A stretch of DNA of 64,000 bases from positions 1,488,001 to 1,552,000 of the forward strand of contig BRXU01000001.1 of assembly GCA_030267565.1 (NCBI GenBank), given 5' to 3'. Each line of letters opens with the position of its first letter. Position 1 is the first letter of the stretch. This document shows, piece after piece, positions 35,401-50,155 of the stretch. A program made the translations under genes and the position numbers. The notes under the pieces are model-generated. The model saw only the letters and a program-made list of their open reading frames with translations. It searched no databases and was not told the origin of the DNA. This stretch comes from Pleodorina starrii. Lineage: Eukaryota; Chlorophyta; Chlorophyceae; Chlamydomonadales; Volvocaceae.

Positions 35401-38400
35401 TGGCCTGTAACAAGGCCTTCGAGGCAAAGTTGGAGGCGATTCAGCGCTTCAGCTGAACAACCGGCAGCCCGAGTACTCGTACCTGGCGAGGGACTACGGT
35501 GTGACCGCGCGCAGGGAGATTCCGGCAGATGTGCAGGCCGCGGCGGAGTCGCTGCTGCCGTTCGTATACGGATTTGCGCGCCACTAGGTTGGCCCCTTCA
35601 CTGCACTTCGTCCTTTTTCACCTCCCAGCCTCCCAACCACCAACACACCCGCCCGCCCAGCGGCTCACCATGGAATTGACCGGGTAGTCGACCCCCTCCG
35701 TGGGCACCGGCGCCGAGGCGTTGCCGACACTGGGGTGGTAGTCCGGCCAGAACTCGGGCTTGCGGACGCTGGTCAGCGGCAGCTGCGAACAAAAACAGAC
35801 GCCACAACACCGGGGAGGGGGCATAATAGGGCGGTTGGCGGCGAGGGGACGCGAACGAGGACCGCGAACAGCAAACACGGCTGCGCGTCAGGTGCTGGAG
35901 GCTGGCTGGGGCTGAGGGGCGTGGGTCCCAAGCAGGCCGACCAGGGTCAATTGGACATGAGGCTCCAGAACCAGAACCGACCCTGTCAAGTGAAAACCCG
36001 GATGTGCGTGTGCAAGTGCAGGAGTCTGCGGTGTGCGGTGAAGGACTGGTGGGCGGCGGGGGTAGTGCCGTTGAGGGGGGCTGACTGTCGCGAACGGGGG
36101 TGGGTTGCCAGCATTGCCGCCCACAGCTAACACGCGGCCGGCTGGGCGCAGCGCCTCGGCCTTTGCACCCTTCGTCTGCCACGCCCAGCCCCATCGGGTC
36201 TTGCAGCAGCAGCACCGCCACAGCCACCATCACCACGTGGGAGAGTGACGGGCGCTGCCCTGCGCTTCGGAGCCAACGGAGCGCAGGGCAGCACCCGCTA
36301 CTGCACCAGCCAACCGCGCCGCCGTCAGGACCAGAGGCTTTGCCCCCCATTAAGCTCCGGGAGTAGCGCCGCTCCATTACGTGACATGTCCCTGGCCCGC
36401 TGTAGGGCGGCAGCAGCCCTCCAGCACTGCCCGCGAACCCCCGCCCCGCCCACACCACACACACACGCACGATTCGCAGCTCTGGTGGTGTACGCTGCCC
36501 TCCCCCCCATCCCGCGCCCAGCGGCCCTGAGCGGCGGCAGCAGGCGGCGCGCCCACGGCACGCGGGGTAGCCTTGCTCGTCGAGCCGCCAGTGCGACCCA
36601 CCCGGGCATCCTCCGCAACGGCGTCGGAGGGACGGAGCCGCCCTGCTTCCTGGCACCCGGCATTTGGGTGCGCGTCGGGACCCTACCATCACTCGCTCAC
36701 TAGCAAGCACCATTGCAAGCACACACGCGCAAGCGCGCAAGTGCTTGGCACCTCCCGGCCCGCCTTTGGCCGCGGGGTCCCACGTCCAGGTCGGTTGGCC
36801 GGCTGGCTGGCACGTGCTTGCCGACACAGGTCCGTTCGTTTGCGGTCGACCCACATCCGCCGATGTTGGGACGAGCCACGGATGGATGGATGGATGGATG
36901 GCACGAGCATCCACCCACCCAGGCGACGCGGTGCCTTTGAAACTTGCAGGCCCGTGGACATAGCACGGCCTCTATCTTCCCCTCGAGTGGACGGCACTCC
37001 TGTAGTGCCTCTCCGCTTCCTCTGGCCTTTGAGTGTTGTCCTCCTCCCGGGCCTTCCCTGGCCTCCCGAATCGAGGCATTTCTGGGTGAACAGAGGCCCC
37101 CGGATTGAGGGGCACGTTCTCACGTTCTACGGCTCTCACGGGTCTCTCTCAGGCCTCACCTCCCGAATGAGCACCGAAGACGTCTCAATGTGGATACGCT
37201 CGTGCTCAAAGCCCATGAAGATCGCCCAGGCGGGGTCGTCCCAGCCAATCTGCGGAGCCGCCCGAAGGAGAGGGGAGAACGCACTGGGATTAATAAAAAC
37301 GGATTAGGGATGCAGAGATGGCGGGAACGAGCCTGGCAGGGAGATGCGCGGACAGACAGGCAGGCAACTTCGGTCTCGGCTTCATAGACTGCCCCGCGCT
37401 GCCACCCTGGCCAAGCCGGCCGAAAGCGGGCTTCAGACAGAAGGGTATTACAAACGGGCCGTGAGGCTCGCTGGCTGCCGTTGCCTGTGCGCATCGGCCC
37501 TCGGAATGCCGGCGCAGTGGGGCTCGCCCGGCTGGCCGTGACCCATATCGATTGCCATCGCCTCCGCCCCGTCGGCACCCCGGCTACGTCCGGCCTCCCC
37601 CGCCCTATGCCCCGCCCCGCCAAGCCCCGACAGAACTACGTACCTCAGGCTTGTCCAGCGCGGGGTGGTTGAGGATGACATTCCGTACCACCTCGTAAGC
37701 CTTCTTGCGGTACTCGTGCACCTCGCGCACCGGCGGCCAGTCGTCGCGGCCGCGGGACAGGTCGTCCCAGCTCATCTCGTCCACGCCCGTCTCAAACAGC
37801 TGCGCGGCGGCGGGTTGTTCGCACGGGTTGTCTCGGAATGGCAACCCACATCAGATCAGACCAGATCAGTCCTGATCAGGGTCAGATCAAACCAACTCGC
37901 GCCAGATCAGATACGAGGTCACGTCAGGTGGAGGTGTACGCCGGCAACCGCCATGTCGTACGATAGCGATTACCGGCCGCTGCCGCAGCAGCAAAAATGC
38001 CCTGAGGCTGTATAAAGAACATCGCAAAAGTTTTCCCATCACTGGCACGCAATACTGAACACCTACAACCAAAACCCAAATGGACACACGCACGCAGATG
38101 CGGCGGCGCGCCCAACCAACGCACCTGCTCAAAATACTGGTTGATCCCGGCATCCAGGAGACCCGCCACGCGAAACTTGTTGATGTACAGCACGGCGGGG
38201 TGGCCGTAGTAAAACATCATAGGGTGGCGCAGCTGGTGGTAGGGCTGCCGAATGAAGGCGTCCGTGGTCTGAAGCGCCGCAAACAGAACCTCCGTCAGCG
38301 TCCAGGTGTTATCAAAGTAGTCCAGGACCGACTGGCGGGTGAAGGAGCGCGTGTTGGGCAGCGGCAGCGAGCGCAGCACGCCGGCAGCCTTGTCGAAGCC

Positions 38401-38580
38401 GGGGCACTCCGCGGGGGCTTTGCCGGTCCACCACCAGGTGCCACGTGGGCCGACCAGCTCGTCATCGGCGGAGGGGCCGGTGATGGCGGTGGCGGCGCGG
38501 GCCAGGTCAGGCCGGATGTTGAGCGAGGGGTTGCGGCAGGCGCCCATGTCCACGCGATGGCCGGTGGTCGGGGTAGACAT
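29438..38580 (-). CDS. ovoA: OvoA: 5-histidylcysteine sulfoxide synthase / mercaptohistidine N-methyltransferase
   Basis: Exons: 38580-38125, 37799-37644, 37249-37160, 35782-35669, 34403-34297, 33818-33654, 33241-33065, 32730-32531, 32216-32080, 31658-31350, 31019-30706, 30162-29770, 29576-29438; 918 aa, all phases consistent. The enzyme joins cysteine to the histidine ring with O2 to give 5-histidylcysteine sulfoxide, and its C-terminal domain methylates 5-thiohistidine: the route to the antioxidant ovothiol. Domains in order: DinB-like (about 70-240) with the iron-binding HxxxHxE at His220, His224 and Glu226 (FEHERIHIE); FGE/sulfatase-modifying domain (about 270-600; TNGEFLRFVKAGGY, GFHDTFGSAWEWGEDHY, FGGSFISTGQLASK); SAM methyltransferase (about 640-918; LDLGCAVG at 714-721, then FDAVLAANLLCRVPEP, SPFSWLEQYT, REHARKYQ). 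Ovothiol is known from green algae such as Dunaliella. Intron 4 carries a large palindrome, intron 5 a 55-bp minisatellite. Confidence 0.95.
33610..33650 (-). repeat. Copy of the dispersed intronic repeat in ovoA intron 6
   Basis: On the minus strand: GCAATAAAAATGATACCGCA followed by GCGAAGTGACG. It ends a few bases from the exon 6 donor and lies in sense orientation. Confidence 0.6.
33966..34150. repeat. 55-bp tandem repeat, three copies plus a partial, in ovoA intron 5
   Basis: Units begin at 33966, 34021, 34076 and (partial) 34131. Each contains GTGATATGCTCCGATGAGAC and CGGACGTAGGGGGCAAGG. Copies differ at only one or two positions, so the array is recent. Confidence 0.95.
34735..35580. 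repeat. Large inverted repeat (palindrome) in ovoA intron 4
   Basis: Arms 34735-35165 and 35188-35580 mirror each other around 35176.5 (p pairs with 70353-p near the centre), with a 22-bp loop. Both arms carry coding-like sequence running outward from the centre: RNELNAHREIYMRI, VFGLASTYYFAQWLHS, then KAFEAK, QLNNRQPEYSYLARDYG, VTARREIPADVQ, and on the right arm a final LLPFVYGFARH and stop. The blocks are not all in one frame. The right arm has lost 7 bp relative to the left between RF and QLNNR; the left arm has small duplications near its outer end. It resembles two decaying copies of part of one gene, fused head to head. I do not recognise the parental protein. Confidence 0.9.
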
Positions 38581-41500
38581 CTTTGTCTCGGAGAGATCAA
38601 AGGCAGATCAAGCCTGTGAATGGTTAGAGTTGTAGAGAAGGAGGCGTGCAGGTGTCAAGTTTAGGAGAGGTATGGAGATGGTTACGGGCCCGCGGCGGTA
38701 CGCACATACAGAGCCCCGTGTTCGCGAGTCGCGACGCGGACGCGTGCAACGTTGCGACCACGCAGCACGGGCGGCTTTTCAACGCTTTGGGGCGCGCTGC
38801 ACCAGCGCCATACTGCTCAAAGGTAAAGGGGTACAAAACGGGTCGGACGCAGCGTGGAAGATGATTGCCATGCGTGGCGGTGCACTGGCTAGCACAAAGC
38901 GACACAGACATAGTCTGATCAATTTGAATTCGTGTTATTTTCCTTAGCCATGTCTGGAGCCCGCGCGCGGACGCATCCAGCCTTGCGCTGGCGCCGCATC
39001 CTCACCGGTGCAAGCGACCCCAAACGAGTTTCACCATGCAGCCACACAACGGACTTACCAGAGTCCTTCAAATGGTTTGTATCCGTTTGAGTATGACTTG
39101 AGCGCCCGTGCTCTTTGCGCCAGAAGGAAACAGAATAATGAAGCGACCGCGCAGAACGAGGAGCAGCCGTGCTGATGCAAAGCAGCAGCAACGTAAATAG
39201 CTAATTAAGCGTACAAGCGCTCACTCGATTTGGGCTCTTGCAGCGACTTCTTCCCTTTGTGTGGCTTTGAGTGGTTGTCTCGTCCATAGCTCCGAATCCT
39301 GGGCACAAGGCAGCACGAGCGCGCAGATACTCACCACGGCATTTGTACACTGATAATCCGGCCGCGTTGGGAAACGCAAAATATGCGCTGCATGCTGACT
39401 CGTGGTTCAGGGTCAATTAATACTGTAGTATGTGGGATGGCTGGAATACTCGACGTCTCGGCGCCTGGTGGATTCCTGCACTTTTTGACAAACGGCCTAC
39501 TTGTGTCCGTTTAGATCATTGCTATTCGGGAGGACGTTTGTATGAGGCGATGCAATGCCCAGCGACTCCAACAGCGTCATACGGCACGGCACGGCGTGTG
39601 GGTATTTCCGCGTGTTTTCAGGCGGTGGACAGTGCCTTCACAGTGCACCAGGATCCACACTTATCTATATCGCGCTCTGAGCCTCTATGAGCCTTGTCTG
39701 GGACATACTCGGGTGTTTCATAGGTCGCCGTCCAAGTACCTGTTATGTCAGGGGCGAAGTCCACTATCCTGACAACGACAGCAACGAGAGTGTTAGCTGT
39801 CATGATGACAACACTCGACTGGGAGAATGGGAGTGACATCAGCGGCACCCTGCACGACAGCAGGAAGCTCCCTTGACTGCATGCCTTGAGAAAATGAAAG
39901 AGGCGTGACGGGCCCTGCGGAACGGCGGACAGTGAGCATGCAGGCGAAAGAGTGGGAGCCTGTGGGAGCGGCGGGGGGGTTAGTAGAAGCCAGGGCGGCG
40001 GTCGAAGAGAGAAGCGCTTTTATAGATGAGACGCATGGGACCTCATGGGATCATGAGTGCTCACTCGTTGATGCCACGCGCTCCGCTGTCGTAGTTGACC
40101 CGGAGAGCCTGAGGGGGCTTCAACTTCGTCAGCATCCCCTGACAAGCATGCGCGGAAGACTTGACCACCACCAGGTCGTACCCAAGAGGCTGCAGGGGAT
40201 CGCAAGCGCCCTCTGTCATTGCAGCAGTAGCTGAGCCATGGAGCAGAGGTAGCTCAACCCCCGGCTTTGCAGAAATGTGCAGCATCGCTTACGTACCTAC
40301 CCCCTCCTGTTCAGCTCGTACAGCAATTGCCACGCAAATTTTGTTACACGGCATCCGTGCTTGCGTGCTGAACACAAAACAAAACTCAGCACACAAGCAA
40401 CCCGTGACGGTGCCTGCCGGAGGTCCACTGACAACTCGGCAGGCCGAACGCAGGCAACCAACAACTTACGCGTCGCAGCGCGTTCAACGAGCGTCCAACA
40501 CGGCCTGTATCACGGGCGGCCCCAACAGAACGGGTTGCCGCCCTAACAGGCCGAAAGTTCAAACGGCGGGTTCACACTGGCCGGTTCTCATGAACATCAC
40601 TTGAGTACAGCCAAGCAAGTACAGGTACACTGCCCTTCACCGAGGCAGTCAAATCCTCTTGCCTTGCAGGATCGACAATATGATGTCCTTGTTCGTTTCC
40701 AGATCAGTCTAGCACGAAAGCAACAGCGTACACAGTCATGTAGGTAGCTCCGGTGGGGCCCTGGACGCAGGTCCGCAGAGTGGCGGGGCTACCATCGTGT
40801 TACGACGACGTCTACCGTAAATGCATCGAATCCCACGACAAACGTCCCGCACACGCGTCCAACATTGCTAATTACAGCAAATGCTGCGTTGTATGTCCCA
40901 GCCCCGGTCCAGCGCTGTAAAGGGCCCAGCATCACGGACGACAACGACGGAGAGCATATACCCAATCGACCGAAACATTGAAACAGGCCGCGCGCACACC
41001 CTCCGCGCACCGCCATGCAAATGCGCGCATGGAGCTGCGCTGAAGGGGGACCCCAAGGCCCCAGCTTCCAAAACAGTGCAGCAACACAATTGCTGAGACT
41101 TACCCACACATGAAACCGCAGCCGGCGCGACGATAAAGTGTTATGAGCGACAGCCCCTGCCTCGCCAAGGCTCGCCAGGGCCCAGTCGCGCCCGCCAGCC
41201 TCCCGCAGCGATCCGTGTTATCGTCCCCACTCCCGACATCGCCCCGTATCGTGCACAGTCTCGAGTAGGATGGGTCATGAATAGGGTGGATGCGTAGAGC
41301 CGTGGTCAGCGCAGGGCCGAGTCGTCCGCGGGACGGCACGGACGGGCGCACGCGCCTCAGTTCATGTGAGTGGACGGGCTCTCAAGTAGGCGCCGGGGGA
41401 CTCGTCAGAGGAGAACGCGCACTTCGCTGGGCCAAACCCAGAGGCGACTCTCGTCTCAGGCAGCGCGGCGACGTTGTTGAAGCCATGGCGAGGCGGCCAA

Positions 41501-42996
41501 ACAAGGGGGACACCGGCCAAGCGGTGACAGCACACAGCAACGGCTCCTGTGTCGCCATCACCGCCCTTGCCCTCAAGCAGTACCGCGCCGGGCATGGCTA
41601 TCCCACAACCGCACCGACTTGTATTGTAACGAAAAGCGAAAGGCAATACGTGTACACAGGGAGAGAGCTATATACGGCCTCCGAGTGGCGGCGACGGGAA
41701 AGCACCGCCACCGCCAGCACACCACGACCGAGGGCATCTTGGGGGCCGCAAAAAAGTACAAAGCACGGCGTGACCCCCCTTACGAAGCTATGGTTTGGTC
41801 CGCTCCCCTCAAGCTATGACCCGATTCCCACAGTACGTCACGCGATGTACTGGCAGCCGGGCGAACCAAGCCCGACAGCCACACCCATGCGGGAGGTCAG
41901 CAGCAAACACAGTGCATCCCATACTTGCAAATGCAACCAGGAGGTTCAATGCCAGTCTTCGGCGGCGTTGATGCACTGCCATCCCGTAACCGTCCACGCA
42001 CCTAGCCGCCCATCGGTCCTACCCACCACGCAGCCCTCCATCAAAAGGTCGCCCAGCCGCCACACCTCGCCACGACATATCCGCGCCGGGGGCAAGGGAG
42101 CAGCGGCCGGTAACCACGCCCACACAGGCTTTCCACAGCTGGTCCAGGCTCAAGAAGCTCCCATGCGGGGCTACCTCCGCCAGAACTCCCGCCCCAAACC
42201 CCCCGCCCTTGAGATCCCTTCCGTGGAAGTCAGCTGAAGGATCTAAGAGCCGGCACGCTGGCGCGATTTCGCCCACCCTGCCGATTATACTCAAACCCGA
42301 CACCTGAACAAGCCAGGTGGTAGACGCGCCCTCAAATGCCCACAGCCCTGCGAAAGCAGCCTCTTCTCGGCTGTCTCACTGCCGATGCCGAAGCCGCTCT
42401 TGTCACGGCGGGCATCGTTCCTTCACGTGGCAACGCGCCGTCTGGCAGGCGGAGCCGTCACAACCCTGCGGTGGTCAAACTTCGCATCTCCTCCGCGGCT
42501 AAGCAAGGGTTAGGCCTCCACCTCAGGCAGGCTGCGCCAGTGGCAATGGAAGATGTCATTGAAAGTAAAAGAGCAACAGTGCTGATACAAATACAGCGGT
42601 GCTTATGCGCATGGTCAACGAACGACCAACTACCTCCAAACGAAACACAGCGCGAAAACCAACCAAACCAAACATGCGCAGGTGCAGGCGCGCGCGACAC
42701 TGCACGTATCCAACAAAACACACGCGCACACAACGCAATGCGCGCCCTGACACTGCGCCGCAATGCAGAAGCCGAGCGGACGGGCAGCAGAGGAGCGGCG
42801 GCAAAGCAGCTCATTGCGTGCCCGTCGAACAGGTACCCGCCCTTTACTTCTTCAAGTTACCACCACGTGCAGGACTGTGGGCCAGCCAGCATTCCACAGA
42901 CCACCCGCAAGCGTGGACGCATCGGGCGTTTCTGTTGCCGCAACGCGGCCCCGCCCCGGGCACTACGCGCACCATGCGCGATAAGTGGCCGCACCC
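38581..42996. other. 4.4-kb region between ovoA and the LAMMER kinase, no gene recognised
   Basis: It holds the ovoA promoter (right after 38580) and the 3' UTR of the minus-strand LAMMER kinase; a minus-strand TGTAA lies near 40343. Several moderately long frames exist (plus 41290-42237; minus 42303-42019, 40285-40061 and 39848-39618), but none shows a domain I know and I could not join them by good splice sites. A gene with unfamiliar short exons could be hidden here. Confidence 0.4.
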
Positions 42997-47602
<4,606 letters not shown>

Positions 47603-50155
47603 ACGAAATGCCGAAAGGCTTATCCGAGCCGGTACGCCCGGCCGGAAAATCTCCAGGCGAGCTCTCTTCCGCTGAGAGCTGACCTGTGACGACCATTGAG
47701 GCAGGATGCTCCCGCGTCAGCCGTCGAGCGCACCCACCGCCCAGCGTTGCTGCTCTTCGAAATGAAGCGGAGTCACACCTCTGATGCCGACTCATTACTG
47801 TAGCTGTTCCAGCCCCGCTTTGGCTGCGCAGGGGCCCGGGAGGACGAGGCCTGAGTGACCCCGTCGCCAGGCATTGCCACGAGAACAGCCGCTGTTGCCA
47901 GTGGAACAGGAACGATGACAACGGCGGAAGGAAGAAGCAACATATGTTCAATAAGCTTGGGCCGGCCTAAAGCCAAAGACTCCGAGACGACTGCACGTAG
48001 GTGAGCCGCGCCGACCAACAGACCGTAGCGATTAGCCTTATAATGATTATGCGATATCTATGTACACGAAGCGTAGGCTGTGAAGTTTGCACAACCCTCA
48101 TTTCTTGCTGCGCCGAACGGTCCAATGGAAAATACGGCAAACGACTTTCGCAGAAACCCAACGATACAGACGTTACAACGGTCCTAGCCAGGGAAGCTAT
48201 GTGCAGAGCCAGGAAGGTGTCGACCCGGATGGTAGCAAACAGTCTCACGCAGGCGTCGTTCTCTAACAGTGTTTTTGTTCCTATCCTCGTTGAATCGCCC
48301 CATTTGCACCTGCTGGTGTCTATCGCAAGTGTCCCGAAAATACGAAAAGTTCGGGCGGTGGAAGCGAGGCGCCTGCCAAATGCATTTTTCTAGCGTGCCG
48401 CTGTGAGCCATCCTACCACCCGCCTGCCTTAACACGGGTTACCCTCGTATGTTCGGGACCGGCAACACGCTAGTCGCGAACTACGGGTACAGCGCACGCC
48501 GTTTGGGCTCTCCTTGCGGATTGCATGGTGCGGACGTTGGCGGTTGCCGCATCTGGCCACCCAACTTCAAGGGGCTGAATTGCCGACGACTCCCAAGACC
48601 AGCAGTATTCGAATAGCGCATGGGCAGGTGCATGTGTCTGACAAGCCTGAGCGGCGACAAGCGCATGCAATTGCAGGATTCGGTACATTCGGCAGATTTG
48701 GTACCCAGCGTCCGTCAGCGTCCGAGCCTGTGTACTGCGCGAAACGTTGTCCGCGCCCAGCATGCCCAGCTCTGGCACCTTTACATCATAAAATGTGCAC
48801 GAAAGTCGTGGGATGCAGGAAGTGAGCAGCAATCTGGCAGGCAGCCAAAATACGGCCACACGAGGGTAGGCGAGGCTGGGCGAGGGTAAAATCCCTGGTG
48901 CTAGTGTCCCGACGACGCACCCCGCCCGAGGCCGGCGCCTCGGGGCCCGGTGTCCGCCGCACAAAACATCTTCACCTCATCTGGACCTTGTGTCCCGTCC
49001 CATCACGTGCAGAACCGCTCCAGCAGGAAGGCTCATTAAAGGTGTTTACTGCCGGTGCGACTTACAGTACAGCAACCGATAGAGCACTATAGTATACGAC
49101 CCTTTCAGTGCAAAACGTGGTTCTTTCCGAAACGAATGGGCCGACAGCTTGTGCTCCGGAACCCAAAGCGCGCCAGCCAACCGACGCCATCCAGGATCCA
49201 GCCGTTCGCGTGTCGGCACGCAAGGATGCAACTTTCTCGATTTCAGGGTCGTCCTAGCTGGCCTCCTTGCATGTAGCACTGTGTGGCGCATAAAACCCTA
49301 AAACCCTAAAACTCCCACATCTCAACGAACCGCGCAACTGTCCTTTCTGCGGCCAGGCTGGCCCGCCACAACCGAATGCCCTTCCAACACAGGAACCAAG
49401 CCCCCCCCCGCCTCCGCTGTGGGACCTCAATTGATCCATCGGACAGCAGCCCCAACAAGTATCAGGACGCCAAACCCGCCGTCCTTCCCTGGACGTCCCG
49501 CGACGTCCCCTCCCCAACTCGATCCCCTCCCAACTCAACACCTCATCGACCGCTCCATCCGCTTGCAACCTGGACGACACCCCCGCGAGTCCTGACTGAC
49601 ACGCGCGGCTGGGGGACCTGGCGGGATATGATAACTTGGCGGGTGGGGGACCTGGCGGGATGTACGGTAACTGCAACCAGGGCCAAACTGCATGCTTGCG
49701 CGCGGAATTCATCTGGCCCCCGAGTGGGTGGCTGGCCGCCCGGAGGGGTGGCGCGGGTACGCTCTACGCTGTCCGGCACCTTCCCTCCTCCCCCACCCCC
49801 CACCCCCCCCCACCCCCACCATTCCCCGGGCAGAGCCTCACACCCCCTGGGCAACACCCTCGCCCCCCCCCCCCCGCCGCTGTTCTGTACTCCTCCCAGC
49901 CACCAGCTTCCCGGGGACCAACGCAGTCGCCGCGTGGGTTCCCCAGTAGGAGTAGGATTGAGTACGACACCCCCTGACCACCCCCATCCGGGCACGCGGA
50001 CGAGCCACCGAGACACCGTAGCGATGCTGCGAAGCTCAAACAACCGGTTGAGCTCAAGACCCGCTCAGGCCCCCCGCACCCGCTCTGCTGATCAAAAGCT
50101 CAACTCAGATCAACGTCAATGCGGGTGCGCGCTGCCCGGCTCTCAGCGCCATCCC
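47603..50155. other. Intergenic region LAMMER kinase to SDR
   Basis: The LAMMER kinase promoter lies at the left and the SDR 3' UTR at the right; a minus-strand TGTAA at 49062-49066 could end the SDR transcript. Two and a half CCCTAAAA telomere-like units lie at 49291-49312. No recognisable exon. Confidence 0.4.
49291..49312. repeat. Interstitial telomere-like CCCTAAAA repeat
   Basis: TAAAACCCTAAAACCCTAAA: complement of TTTTAGGG, two and a half units, in the SDR 3' flank. Confidence 0.7.

Noticed and set aside
40061..40285. Minus-strand frame with DPLQPLGYDLVVVKSS
   Set aside because: Briefly suggested the end of an MlrC-like protein, but the neighbouring frames do not join by good splice sites and the rest of the family motifs are missing.
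41290..42237. 315-codon plus-strand frame
   Set aside because: No domain, shadow-like composition, and equally open frames on the opposite strand.
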